Below are positions 40,147 through 50,053 of a stretch of DNA of 64,000 nucleotides, one piece after another. The stretch spans positions 220,943-284,942 of the forward strand of contig PBNO01000004.1 of NCBI GenBank assembly GCA_002723155.1, in the 5' to 3' direction. The position numbers and the translations under genes are program-made. The notes under the pieces were generated by a model. It had not been told where the DNA came from. It made no database searches and saw nothing but the letters and a program-made list of their open reading frames with translations. How positions within the stretch are numbered: the first letter of the stretch is position 1; every line of letters begins with the position of its first letter. The stretch comes from Ponticaulis sp. (GTDB lineage Bacteria > Pseudomonadota > Alphaproteobacteria > Caulobacterales > Hyphomonadaceae).

Positions 40147-41559
40147 ATGGGATTGTTTGGCGGCAAATCAGACAAAATGCGCACAGAGACGGACAGCTTT
40201 GGTCCATTGGAAGTTCCGGAAGACAAACTCTTCGGGGCACAGACGGCGCGCTCTCTGATCAACTTTCCTATCGGTGAAGAAAAAATGCCAGCGCCGGTCA
40301 TCCGCGCACTTGGCATCATCAAGCGCTCTGCAGCGCTCGCGAACAAGAAGCTCGACAATATCGAGCCGGAGATTGCCGACGCTATCGTGAAGGCGGCTTC
40401 TGAAGTTGCTGAGAACAAGCTGGACGATCACTTCCCGCTCTCTATCTGGCAGACAGGTTCTGGCACACAGTCCAACATGAACTCTAACGAGGTCATCTCT
40501 AACCGTGCGATCCAGATCATGGGCGGCGTTGTCGGTTCCAAAGACCCTGTGCACCCGAACGACCACTGCAACCGTTCACAGTCTTCTAACGACACGTTCC
40601 CGACAGCGATGCACATCTCTGCGGCGGAAGAAATTCACCACCGTCTTCTGCCTGCGCTGCAATACATGCGCAACGCGCTGAACGACAAAGCTGAGGCGTT
40701 CAAAGACATCATTAAAATCGGTCGTACGCACACGCAGGATGCGACACCTCTGACGCTCGGTCAGGAGTTCTCTGGCTATGTGGCTCAGATGGACCTCGGC
40801 ATTAAGCGCGTACAGGAAGGCCTCGAGCACCTCTGGCCGCTCGCACAAGGCGGTACGGCTGTTGGTACGGGCATCAACGCGAAAATCGGTTTTGCCGAAG
40901 CCTTCGCTGAAGAAGTTGCAGCCTATACAGAGCTTCCATTCGTGACAGCGCCGAACAAGTTCGAAGCGCTCGCGGCGCATGACGCGTTCGTATACGCGCA
41001 CGGTGCGCTGAACACGGTTGCGGCGTCTCTCTTCAAGATCGCTAACGACATCCGTCTTCTGGGCTCTGGCCCTCGTTCCGGTCTCGGTGAGCTGGCGCTT
41101 CCTGAGAACGAGCCTGGCTCTTCCATCATGCCGGGCAAGGTGAACCCGACACAATGTGAAGCCATGACAATGGTCTGCACACAGGTGATGGGCAACAACA
41201 CAACGATGACGGTTGCGGGCTCTCAGGGCCATTTCGAGCTGAACGTCTATAAGCCGGTTATGGCTTACAACATGATCCAGTCTGTCCGCCTGATCTCTGA
41301 CGCATGTAAGTCCTTCACTGACAAATGTGTGGTCGGCATCGAAGCGCGCGAAGACAATATCGCTGATCTGATGAATCGCTCTCTGATGCTGGTGACTGCG
41401 CTCAACCCGCACATCGGTTACGACAATGCGACGAAGATTGCGAAGAAGGCTCACAAAGAGGGCACAACGCTCAAGGAAGCTGCCATCGCGCTCGACCTAC
41501 TCACTGCAGAGCAGTTCGACGAGTGGGTTGTTCCTGCGAACATGATCAACCCGAGCTAG
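40147..41559 (+). CDS. fumC: Class II fumarate hydratase
   Basis: Converts fumarate to malate in the TCA cycle. The 470-residue protein has [15 protein letters not shown], the substrate site [29 protein letters not shown], and the superfamily signature [16 protein letters not shown]. The N-terminal 15 residues ([12 protein letters not shown]) precede the usual ETDSFG start, and a shorter start at M12 is possible. Strong codon bias of a highly expressed gene. Confidence 0.96.
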   Translation: MGLFGGKSDKMRTETDSFGPLEVPEDKLFGAQTARSLINFPIGEEKMPAPVIRALGIIKRSAALANKKLDNIEPEIADAIVKAASEVAENKLDDHFPLSIWQTGSGTQSNMNSNEVISNRAIQIMGGVVGSKDPVHPNDHCNRSQSSNDTFPTAMHISAAEEIHHRLLPALQYMRNALNDKAEAFKDIIKIGRTHTQDATPLTLGQEFSGYVAQMDLGIKRVQEGLEHLWPLAQGGTAVGTGINAKIGFAEAFAEEVAAYTELPFVTAPNKFEALAAHDAFVYAHGALNTVAASLFKIANDIRLLGSGPRSGLGELALPENEPGSSIMPGKVNPTQCEAMTMVCTQVMGNNTTMTVAGSQGHFELNVYKPVMAYNMIQSVRLISDACKSFTDKCVVGIEAREDNIADLMNRSLMLVTALNPHIGYDNATKIAKKAHKEGTTLKEAAIALDLLTAEQFDEWVVPANMINPS

Positions 41560-41583
41560 GATATGGCTCCATCGATTTAAGAG

Positions 41584-41611
41584 AAAGGCGGCTCATCGGG
41601 CCGCCTTTTTT
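41584..41611 (+). terminator. Terminator after fumC
   Basis: A 9-bp stem AAAGGCGGC / GCCGCCTTT followed by a T run, 24 bases after the fumC stop. It is also usable in reverse for the convergent VOC gene. Confidence 0.9.
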
Positions 41612-41614
41612 GTT

Positions 41615-42085
41615 CTATTGGTCTTCCTTGAAATCGGGGCCCTTGCCCGTATTGGCCGGGCGCTGGGTGTAGGTGAGGCGAATGCCGCCGCCATTCGGGT
41701 CGCGCCATTCTGCAAACATCTGATGCGGATTTGAGGTTTTCTCGGCCGAGACGTCATATCCGAGCTTTGCCATACGGTTTCGCGCGGCTTGCCATTCTTC
41801 CAGATCCCACATGCCAATCTCAAGCATATGTTCGCGTCTCTCGATGTCGGGATGGTCCGCATATTCATTGAGGCAGAGCGACAGGCTTGGCAGGCGGGTA
41901 TGGTTCAGGAAGGTCTGGCGGCGTCCATCGCGGCGGGTTGTGCCGACAACGGCAAATCCAATGCCTTCGCAGTAAAACCGTTTGGCCGCTTCGGTGTCGG
42001 TGATGGCGGTGTGAAGTGTGGCGACGAACTCGTCACGGTCGCGCTGTAGCCCCTGACTTTCATTCCCGAACCAGACTCTGACCAT
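41615..42085 (-). CDS. VOC (glyoxalase-fold) protein
   Basis: The 156-residue protein has two beta-alpha-beta-beta-beta modules typical of the vicinal oxygen chelate superfamily: FVATLHTAITDTEAAKRFYC and MLEIGMWDLEEWQAARNRMA, ending DPNGGGIRLTYTQRP. The family includes glyoxalase I and extradiol dioxygenases; the metal-binding residues are not clear enough to name a reaction. Confidence 0.8.
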   Translation of the reverse strand: MVRVWFGNESQGLQRDRDEFVATLHTAITDTEAAKRFYCEGIGFAVVGTTRRDGRRQTFLNHTRLPSLSLCLNEYADHPDIERREHMLEIGMWDLEEWQAARNRMAKLGYDVSAEKTSNPHQMFAEWRDPNGGGIRLTYTQRPANTGKGPDFKEDQ

Positions 42086-42225
42086 ATACCCCTCCGAATC
42101 GCAGATTTCCTGTTTCAGCTAACAGAACACCAGAAGCGGGGCGATGGTTCAAATTTTGTCTCAGCGGGCTTCCATCAAAGTGCGACGCTATGGCCATTTT
42201 TATCGGCTTGTGATGCCTCAGCTTT

Positions 42226-42250
42226 AAGACCATAACATCTTTATGGTTTT
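42226..42250 (+). promoter_or_regulatory. Hairpin directly before the ribosome binding site of the 38-residue gene
   Basis: AAGACCATAA pairs with TTATGGTTTT (one G-U pair) around the loop CATCT, then AGGAGG follows immediately at 42251. This could control translation or act as a 5' end stabiliser; it is also compatible with a weak terminator-like element. Confidence 0.5.
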
Positions 42251-42264
42251 AGGAGGGCTAGATC

Positions 42265-42381
42265 ATGCCAAACGTTACCGTAGACCCGCTCGCGATTGCT
42301 GCACTCGTCGGATTTGCTTCGCTGATCATCGTATCCTTGGGCGTTGTGGTCGTTTTCTGGAAACTGTCCAAACAGTCCTAG
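42265..42381 (+). CDS. 38-residue single-pass membrane peptide
   Basis: A 39-codon gene, ATG at 42265 with AGGAGG 8 bases upstream. The product is a short polar N-terminus (MPNVTVDPLA), one membrane helix (IVSLGVVVVFWKL) and a Lys/Gln tail. No family recognised. The perfect ribosome binding site and the membrane-only content make this a believable small regulatory or complex-associated membrane protein. Confidence 0.6.
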   Translation: MPNVTVDPLAIAALVGFASLIIVSLGVVVVFWKLSKQS

Positions 42382-42434
42382 AGTTCTCATTCTTGTAAGA
42401 TGACAGACGCTCCGTCGCGCGTTAGCGTCGCTGC

Positions 42435-42857
42435 ATGAAGATGAGAATGTCAGTACCGCTGGCTGCCTTCGGCATGCTGGCTATGAGCGTCGTTGCAGGC
42501 TGCGCGACAACCGTTGATCCGTGCTCGACAGCGGGGATTGATCGCCGCGTGTCGTCCACGCTCAGCGATTTTGCCAGAGCGAACCGCGCTGACCTGAACG
42601 AGGTTAAACGTGCCGTTGCTTATTTTGACGGCGAGACGGTGCTTGGCACGATGCGTATCGCACAGGCTGTGAGCGCGCTACGCCGCGTGGCTTCCGGCTT
42701 TGACGAGGATGTCGTTCCGGAACTGCAGGCGATCTCGCAGCAATGTGGCACTGCCGGAAATATGCGCGAAATCTTCATCGATTTTCTTCGCGATGAAGGC
42801 TTCAACAATCGCGTACTTGAATGGGTGGACGACTTCCGCTTTGATTTCGAAGCCTGA
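42435..42857 (+). CDS. Uncharacterised lipoprotein
   Basis: The 140-residue product has a lipoprotein signal peptide with lipobox VAGC (Cys23) and a mature helical domain with two further cysteines (Cys30 and one near 104, ISQQCGTAG) that may form a disulphide. Family not recognised. It lies 53 bases after the 38-residue gene. Confidence 0.65.
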   Translation: MKMRMSVPLAAFGMLAMSVVAGCATTVDPCSTAGIDRRVSSTLSDFARANRADLNEVKRAVAYFDGETVLGTMRIAQAVSALRRVASGFDEDVVPELQAISQQCGTAGNMREIFIDFLRDEGFNNRVLEWVDDFRFDFEA

Positions 42858-42934
42858 TCGCATCCACGCAGATGTGACTGTGTGGATGTAATTGACCGGT
42901 TGACCAAAATCGGGGGAAGGCGCAAAGGGCGCAG

Positions 42935-43693
42935 ATGAATCCCGTTATCAAGTTTCTGAACCGAATGGATAAATCCGCCTGGCGTGCGGTGATCGTGACA
43001 GCTTTGCTGCTCGCGGGCGTTCTCGGTTTGCTGATCGTCGGGAAAACCTATCTGTTCCATGGCTCGGAACGCGGTCTGCTGGCTGATATCCAGTCTTTCC
43101 TGATGGAGCACAGAACCAATCCGGTGATGTTCTTTGTTGTCGTGGCAATCTATTGCGTCATGGCTTTTCTGGGCGCTCCGCAGTTTGGTCTGATCGGGAT
43201 GACTGTGCTCGCATTCGGCACGGTGTTGGGCTTTGCCTATGCCTGGCTTGCGACGCTGTGTTCTGCCAGCATGGCGTTCTGGATCGGGCGCTCTTTCGGC
43301 ATGAAGCTCGTTCAGCGCTATGGCGGCGATTCCATTCTGCGCCTGTCCCGCTTCATGGGACGCAATGTGTTCATTGCCAGCATGATTGTCCGTAACGTTC
43401 CAACAGCGCCTGCGATTGTTGTGAATATGGCGTTTGGTGCGACTGAAGCGAAATATAGCTGGTTCCTCGCGGGCACTGCGCTCGGCATTATTCCGAAAAC
43501 GCTGCTGATTGCATTGTTCGGGCAGGCGGTGGCGCAAAGCCTGACTGGTAACCCGATCTTTGCCATCGCTTCCGTTGCGGCAGGGGCATTGCTCTGGATA
43601 CCGCTTATGCTGTTCGCACGATCTAATCTTGCGCAGGAACGCGCACCAGCGTCCTCTGAAAACACCTCTGAAGAGGCAGAAAATACTCCGTAA
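42935..43693 (+). CDS. TVP38/TMEM64 (VTT) family membrane protein
   Basis: A 252-residue inner-membrane protein with about five helices and the VTT/SNARE-assoc core FLGAPQFGLIGMTVLAFGTV, FWIGRSFGMKLVQRYGG and AFGATEAKYSWFLAGTALGIIP, characteristic of the DedA-related TVP38 family. The family is linked to lipid/undecaprenyl-phosphate transport and membrane homeostasis; exact role unknown. The C-terminal tail is acidic and disordered. Confidence 0.82.
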   Translation: MNPVIKFLNRMDKSAWRAVIVTALLLAGVLGLLIVGKTYLFHGSERGLLADIQSFLMEHRTNPVMFFVVVAIYCVMAFLGAPQFGLIGMTVLAFGTVLGFAYAWLATLCSASMAFWIGRSFGMKLVQRYGGDSILRLSRFMGRNVFIASMIVRNVPTAPAIVVNMAFGATEAKYSWFLAGTALGIIPKTLLIALFGQAVAQSLTGNPIFAIASVAAGALLWIPLMLFARSNLAQERAPASSENTSEEAENTP

Positions 43694-43762
43694 GTTCGAA
43701 TTGAGGGAAAATACGGGTTTCAGTGCCTATTTTTCTTGACTTATCGGGCAATTATTTGCGTT

Positions 43763-43840
43763 ATGCGCAACATGAATACGGTTCTTGAACTTCTTCTCCT
43801 GCTCGAGGGGCTTACAAGCCCCTGTCCGCGTCTGAACTAG
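43763..43840 (+). CDS. leuL: Leucine-rich leader peptide of leuA
   Basis: A 25-residue ORF ending TAG at 43838-43840, 69 bases before leuA. Residues 7-17 read VLELLLLLEGL; eight of 25 codons are leucine (residues 8, 10-14, 17, 24), five of them consecutive. This is the pattern of ribosome-mediated attenuator leaders for branched-chain amino acid genes. There is no strong ribosome binding site. Its last third overlaps the first attenuator hairpin. Confidence 0.75.
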   Translation: MRNMNTVLELLLLLEGLTSPCPRLN

Positions 43841-43856
43841 GACCCGGTGTGGGTCC
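43807..43856 (+). promoter_or_regulatory. Attenuator hairpins of the leuA leader
   Basis: Inside the end of the leader, GGGGCTT (43807-43813) pairs with AAGCCCC (43816-43822); directly after the stop, GACCC pairs with GGGTC (GGTGT loop). These are candidate protector/terminator structures of an attenuator. No T run follows, so a Rho-independent terminator is not clear, and anti-terminator pairing was not computed. Confidence 0.5.
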
Positions 43857-43909
43857 GCGCGGTCAGGGGGTGTCGTTTCGATGCAACTTCAGAACCAGCG
43901 TGAACCTAA

Positions 43910-45445
43910 ATGACAAACGAACCACATATCCGAATTTTTGACACCACAATGCGCGACGGTGAGCAGTCACCCGGCGCTAGCATGACCTTGCGCGAAAAGC
44001 TCGATCTGGCCGAACTCATGTGTGAGATGGGCGTAGACGTGATCGAAGCCGGCTTCCCGGCAGCCTCTGCAGGCGACTTTGATTGCGTTCGTCAGATTGC
44101 CCAGCAATCGCAGAATGACACCATCATTTGCGGTCTGTCCCGCTCCACGCCGGGCGATATTGATCGCTGCGCAGAAGCGGTAAAACACGCTGCCAACCCG
44201 CGTATCCACACGTTCATCGCGACCAGCCCGCTCCACATGGAGCATAAGCTGAAAATGGGCGAGAACGCGGTTCTCGAAGCCATCGGTCGTTCTGTTGCTC
44301 AGGCGCGCAATCTGGTCGGAGATGTCGAATGGAGCGCAGAAGACGCGACCCGTTCCGACTTCGATTTCCTGTGCCGCGCAGTAGACGTTGCCATTCAGGC
44401 TGGTGCGACGACGATCAACCTGCCGGACACAGTCGGCTATGCGCACCCTGAAGAGTATGGCGCGTTGTTCCGTCGTATCATCGAAGCTGTGCCTGACTCC
44501 GACAAAGTAATCTGGTCCACACACTGCCATAATGACCTTGGTCTGGCCGTCGCGAACTCGCTGGCTGGTGTCACTAATGGTGCACGTCAGGTTGAGTGCG
44601 CGATCAACGGTCTGGGCGAGCGTGCGGGCAATGCGGCACTGGAAGAAATTGTCATGGCGCTGAAAGTGCGCCGCGATACGCTTCAGGCGACGACGCGTGT
44701 TGATACGACCAAGCTGTCTCGCGCATCGAAAATGGTGAGCCAGATCACAGGCTTCCCTGTTCAGTACAACAAAGCCATCGTTGGCAAGAATGCGTTCGCG
44801 CACGAAAGCGGCATCCACCAGGATGGCATGCTGAAGAATGCACAGACCTATGAGATCATGAACCCGGCGGATGTCGGCGTTGCTGAAACCTCTCTGGTCA
44901 TGGGCAAGCACTCTGGCCGTCACGCCTTCCGCGATAAGCTGGCAATCCTCGGTTATGATCTGGCTGATGATGCGCTGAACGATGCGTTCAAGCGCTTCAA
45001 GGATCTGGCTGACCGTAAGAAGCATGTCTTCGATGATGACATCATGGCGCTGGTTGATGATCAGCTGTCAGCCGAAGGTGAACGTATCGTCTTCAAGCGT
45101 CTGCGTGTGGTTGCGGGCTCTGAAGGTCCGCAAACAGCCGAGATCGATCTGGAGATTGCGGGCGAGCACAAATGGACGACTGCGCGTGGCAATGGTCCGG
45201 TTGATGCGGTCTTCAATGCGATCCGTGAAGTCATCCCTCATGAGGCCGTTCTGGAACTCTATCAGGTGAGCGCGGTCACGCAGGGCACAGATGCTCAGGC
45301 AGAAGTCAGCGTTCGTCTTTCTGAGGACGGAATTGTCGCAACAGGCCGCTCATTTGATCCGGACACGTTGTGTGCCAGCGCAAAAGCCTATCTGCATGCG
45401 CTGAACAAGCTTGAAGCGCGTCGTCAGAAGCGTATGGCCGCCTGA
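43910..45445 (+). CDS. leuA: 2-isopropylmalate synthase
   Basis: First committed enzyme of leucine synthesis, condensing acetyl-CoA and 2-ketoisovalerate. The 511-residue protein has the TIM-barrel start RIFDTTMRDGEQSPGASM, the metal-binding HxH motif in STHCHNDLGLAVANSL, and GKHSGRHAFRDKL. The C-terminal leucine-sensing regulatory domain (about 390-505) is present, so feedback inhibition by leucine is expected in addition to the leader. Confidence 0.95.
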   Translation: MTNEPHIRIFDTTMRDGEQSPGASMTLREKLDLAELMCEMGVDVIEAGFPAASAGDFDCVRQIAQQSQNDTIICGLSRSTPGDIDRCAEAVKHAANPRIHTFIATSPLHMEHKLKMGENAVLEAIGRSVAQARNLVGDVEWSAEDATRSDFDFLCRAVDVAIQAGATTINLPDTVGYAHPEEYGALFRRIIEAVPDSDKVIWSTHCHNDLGLAVANSLAGVTNGARQVECAINGLGERAGNAALEEIVMALKVRRDTLQATTRVDTTKLSRASKMVSQITGFPVQYNKAIVGKNAFAHESGIHQDGMLKNAQTYEIMNPADVGVAETSLVMGKHSGRHAFRDKLAILGYDLADDALNDAFKRFKDLADRKKHVFDDDIMALVDDQLSAEGERIVFKRLRVVAGSEGPQTAEIDLEIAGEHKWTTARGNGPVDAVFNAIREVIPHEAVLELYQVSAVTQGTDAQAEVSVRLSEDGIVATGRSFDPDTLCASAKAYLHALNKLEARRQKRMAA

Positions 45446-45544
45446 TCTGTCCTAAAGCCTTAAAAGCGCCGTAATTACTGAAAAATATGCAGGCGGAACG
45501 ATGTGTTCCGTCTGTGGTAATTTTATGCGGAAACACCCCCTTGC

Positions 45545-45559
45545 TTTACAAATTGTAAA
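45545..45559. promoter_or_regulatory. Palindrome upstream of mreB
   Basis: TTTACAA-A-TTGTAAA, 7-bp perfect arms with a 1-base centre, 79 bases before mreB. A candidate operator or DNA-binding site; no known regulator assigned. Confidence 0.4.
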
Positions 45560-45591
45560 CCGGCACAAGCAAAGAAGGGGAAGTGTTGTGA

Positions 45592-46678
<1,087 letters not shown>

Positions 46679-46725
46679 TCTGAAAACTCCGGCCTGATAG
46701 GGGCCAGACCAGAAGGGTTTAAAGC

Positions 46726-47607
46726 ATGGCAACGCTAGGGCGTGACCGTAAGGCGAAACGCCAGGTCGTCAGGACCTTCGTTGTTGTTGCGATCGTTGTT
46801 GCTCTGGCGCTGGTCCTGTTTCAGACCGCGCCAAGCATTCGCGGGGCAAGCCAGCCTTTGCGTGCGGGCATGGATGACATTGTGGTCCAGTCTGCCTCAT
46901 CGACCCGTCAGGGCTCACTGTTCGATTTCAATAATGATGACGAGCTTCAGGCTGAAATCGAGCGCCTGAGGGTCGAAAATCGCCAGCTCGCCATCTGGCG
47001 CGATGCCGCAACGTCTATGACGGAACGTCTGCAGCGTTATGAAGAGCTTCTGAACCTTGCCAGCGAGCCTCTGCCACAAGGTATTTCAGCGCGTGTCGTG
47101 ACTGAAACCGATGGTCCGTTCGCTGAAACGCGACTTGCGAATGCCGGCGCTTTGCATGGCGTGCAACTCGGGCATGTCGCGGTGAATACGCAGGGCGTGA
47201 TTGGCCGCGTTATTCGTGTCGGGAACAGATCGTCCCGTATCCTTCTCGTGACTGACTTTAACAGCCGCGTGCCCGTCATGGGTGAGATTAGCGGCGTGCG
47301 CGCTATTCTTGCCGGTGGCTCAGGTTCTGAATTCGGGCAACTGATTGACCGGCCTGAGCAAGCGCCGTTCGTTCAGGGCGAGAGCATTGTGACATCCGGT
47401 GAAGGCAATGCCTTCCCGCGTGGGCTTCGTATCGGACGCGCTGTTCTTTCCGGTGAGGAATGGGTGGCGCAGTTGTCACTCTCTGAAGCGCCGGTTGATT
47501 TTGTGCGCCTCCTGCCAGCGCAGACTATTCCAACACCGGAAGAAGATCCGCTGCCGGAAGCGGTTGAGGCCGAGCCTGAAGCAAACGCCGAGATGGGGCA
47601 GAGATGA
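46726..47607 (+). CDS. mreC: Rod-shape determining protein MreC
   Basis: Periplasmic scaffold of the elongasome. The 293-residue product has a cytoplasmic tail, one membrane helix (about residues 16-35), a coiled coil (LQAEIERLRVENRQLAIWRD) and a two-domain beta region with GVIGRVIRVGNRSSRILLVTD. An acidic tail ends the protein. It overlaps mreD by 4 bases. Confidence 0.93.
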   Translation: MATLGRDRKAKRQVVRTFVVVAIVVALALVLFQTAPSIRGASQPLRAGMDDIVVQSASSTRQGSLFDFNNDDELQAEIERLRVENRQLAIWRDAATSMTERLQRYEELLNLASEPLPQGISARVVTETDGPFAETRLANAGALHGVQLGHVAVNTQGVIGRVIRVGNRSSRILLVTDFNSRVPVMGEISGVRAILAGGSGSEFGQLIDRPEQAPFVQGESIVTSGEGNAFPRGLRIGRAVLSGEEWVAQLSLSEAPVDFVRLLPAQTIPTPEEDPLPEAVEAEPEANAEMGQR

Positions 47608-48128
47608 GCGGATTTGCGAGCAAGCCGTCTACATGGGGACGTACAGGGAGTACGGCCCGCCTCATTATCGGAGCTATTTTCGTTCTTTTTGTCGGCTATA
47701 TCGGTGTGGTTTTTATCGCGCCGACCGGGCTTGATGTGTTCTGGCCATATGCGCCGCTCTGGGCCGCTGTTGGCTGGGGCGCGAGCCGCCTCTCTTTCCG
47801 TCCTGCCGGAGCGTTGGCGCTTCTCGGACTGATCATGGATCTGGTGACGGATGCGCCTGTCGGCTGCTGGTCTTCAATCCTGCTGGTCGCTTTTCTGACG
47901 GCATCGATTTTCCGCCAGCAGGCGCTTACCGACAAAACCGGCGTCATCCGCTTTTTCGGTGACGTTTCCGGATTTGTACTGAGTTTTATGTTCGCCCGCT
48001 GGCTGATGGGCTCCTATCTTGGGGGTGTGGAGACCCGTGAGATTATTGGCGGGTTCCTCTCAGCAGCACTACTATATTACCCTCTGAGACCATTATTCAG
48101 ACTGACCACAGATGAGCGGGTGGACTGA
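47604..48128 (+). CDS. mreD: Rod-shape determining protein MreD
   Basis: The 174-residue, five-helix inner-membrane subunit of the elongasome. Typical features: GLDVFWPYAPLWAAVGW, a short ALLGLIMDLVTDAPVG loop with the family D-x-x-x-x-x-P-x-G, and SILLVAFLTASIFRQQ. It overlaps mreC by 4 bases and mrdA by 1. Confidence 0.9.
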   Translation: MSGFASKPSTWGRTGSTARLIIGAIFVLFVGYIGVVFIAPTGLDVFWPYAPLWAAVGWGASRLSFRPAGALALLGLIMDLVTDAPVGCWSSILLVAFLTASIFRQQALTDKTGVIRFFGDVSGFVLSFMFARWLMGSYLGGVETREIIGGFLSAALLYYPLRPLFRLTTDERVD

Positions 48129-50053
48129 TGGGCCGTAAACGCGAAGTCAAAGAACTCGATACAACACGTCGCCTGTTTATTGCTGGTGCGGCCGGCGGGC
48201 TCGTGTCCAGCGTCATCGTTGGTCGGCTGGTCAATCTGCAGCTTCTCAATCAGGAAGAGTTCGAGGCGCGCGCGCTGGTCAATCAGATCAGTCTTGTGCC
48301 GGGCGTTCCGCGTCGGGGGCTGATTTTCGACCGTTTTGGCGAACCGCTGGCTACGCACCGGACGAGCTGGAATGTTTATTCCGCACGTGAGGACCTTCCT
48401 GATCTGGAAGAAACACTCGCGCGGATCGCTGAAGTCGTTGATCTGTCACCGGAGCGTCAGGAACGTCTCGTTCAAAACTTCCGCCGCGAGCAGTCCTTCA
48501 TTCCGGTCTCGATCCTGACCGACCTGACTTACGAGCAGTTTACGCGCCTCAGCGTAATGCGTCCGCAATTGCCGGGCGTGACAATTGAAGCGTCCCACGC
48601 GCGGTCTTATCCGCGTGGACGGGATTTTGCGCACGTGGTCGGTTATGTCGCGCGCGCAAACCAGTCTGAAATTGATGCTGCGCTTGAAGGGCTCGACCCT
48701 GAAGTCGACCGTCAGCGCATTTCGCGCATTCAGGGCGTGCTGAAGCACCCGAATATGCGGGTAGGGCGTCTTGGCGTTGAAAAGGAAATGGATGACTGGC
48801 TTGGCGGCACGCCGGGCAATCACCGCTATGTCCGCAACGCGCAGGGGCGAACAATCCGCCGTCTGGATGATGACGAGAACGCGCCAAAGCCGGGCAAGGA
48901 TGTGCATCTGACGATTGATGCCGACCTGCAAAGGGAAGCGATCCGCCTCTTCGGGGATCATTCAGGCGCTGCGGTTCTGATGGATGTGAATTCAGGCGAT
49001 ATCCTCACCCTCGCGTCCAACCCGACTTATGACCCGAACGACTTTGTGAATGGCATTTCCAGCGTGGATTATAACGCGCTGCGCGAGAATGAGCGCGCGC
49101 CGCTCTATCACAAAGCCTATGACGGTGTGTATCCGCCAGGCTCGACCTTCAAGATGATTGTCGGTGCGGCGGCGCTGCGTGCGGGGCTGACCGATTCAAG
49201 CGAGCGGGTTTATTGCCCGGGGCATTATGACTTTGGCGGTCGCCGCTTCCACTGCTGGGAACGTCGTGGCCATGGCAGCGTCAATCTGAAAGGCGCGATC
49301 CAGAAGTCCTGCGACGTTTATTTCTATGAGATTGCGCGTCGCCTTGGCCCGGAGCGTATTGCCGCTGAAGCGCGCACATTCGGTCTTGGCATCAGTTATG
49401 AGCTTGGCATGACGGGTGGCGCGAGCGGTGTTGTCCCGAATGACGACTGGAAGCGCCGTCGCTTCAATGAGCCATGGTATGATGGCGAAACACTGAACTA
49501 TGGCATCGGGCAGGGCTATCTGACAGTCTCTCCGCTTCAGCTCGCAGTCATGACGGCGCGGCTTGCGCGGACAGATGGCGTAGCGGTTATGCCGCGCATG
49601 GTTGGCGTCGGCGATACAGTGCCTCAGAACCGTCAGTTTGGCGCAATGCCGGACGCGGCCATCATGCAGCATCTGCGTGAGGGTATGTTCGCGGTGACAT
49701 CTGAAACGGGCGGTACAGCGCTGCGCGCCGGTGATATCAACTTCAACGGCTATCGGATGGCGGGTAAGACAGGCACGGCGCAGGTGCGTGTGATCTCCGC
49801 CGCTGAGCGCGTGACAGGCGTTATCGATAACGCCGACCTGCCACGTCGTTTGCGTGACCACGGCCTGTTTGTTGGTTTCGCGCCTTATGACAATCCGAAA
49901 TACGCGGTTGCCGTCGTTGTCGAACATGGTGGCGGCTCAAGCTCTGCCTATCCAATTGCGCGCGATCTGATGCATGAGGCGTTCGTGCGCGATTCAGGTC
50001 GGGCGGCGTCCTACCAGATTGCGTCGAACGCAACAGACACTGAGGCAATCTGA
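48128..50053 (+). CDS. mrdA: Penicillin-binding protein 2
   Basis: Transpeptidase of lateral wall synthesis. The 641-residue protein has an N-terminal membrane anchor (LFIAGAAGGLVSSVIVGRL), the PBP dimerisation/pedestal region (VPRRGLIFDRFGEPLATHR), and the catalytic motifs S339-x-x-K in PPGSTFKMI, SCD in IQKSCDVYFYEI, and KTG in AGKTGTAQV. It overlaps rodA by 1 base, consistent with a tight PBP2-RodA pair. Confidence 0.95.
   Translation: MGRKREVKELDTTRRLFIAGAAGGLVSSVIVGRLVNLQLLNQEEFEARALVNQISLVPGVPRRGLIFDRFGEPLATHRTSWNVYSAREDLPDLEETLARIAEVVDLSPERQERLVQNFRREQSFIPVSILTDLTYEQFTRLSVMRPQLPGVTIEASHARSYPRGRDFAHVVGYVARANQSEIDAALEGLDPEVDRQRISRIQGVLKHPNMRVGRLGVEKEMDDWLGGTPGNHRYVRNAQGRTIRRLDDDENAPKPGKDVHLTIDADLQREAIRLFGDHSGAAVLMDVNSGDILTLASNPTYDPNDFVNGISSVDYNALRENERAPLYHKAYDGVYPPGSTFKMIVGAAALRAGLTDSSERVYCPGHYDFGGRRFHCWERRGHGSVNLKGAIQKSCDVYFYEIARRLGPERIAAEARTFGLGISYELGMTGGASGVVPNDDWKRRRFNEPWYDGETLNYGIGQGYLTVSPLQLAVMTARLARTDGVAVMPRMVGVGDTVPQNRQFGAMPDAAIMQHLREGMFAVTSETGGTALRAGDINFNGYRMAGKTGTAQVRVISAAERVTGVIDNADLPRRLRDHGLFVGFAPYDNPKYAVAVVVEHGGGSSSAYPIARDLMHEAFVRDSGRAASYQIASNATDTEAI

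Noticed and set aside
40576-41454. 292-codon frame antisense to fumC
   Set aside because: Same codon-bias artefact; His/Arg/Leu-rich without motifs.
43967-45025. 352-codon frame antisense to leuA
   Set aside because: Antisense shadow of a highly biased gene; no ribosome binding site and no recognisable motif.
45459-45473. CtrA-like TTAA-N7-GTAA between leuA and mreB
   Set aside because: One mismatch in the second half and about 165 bases from mreB; too weak to list beside the two perfect boxes.
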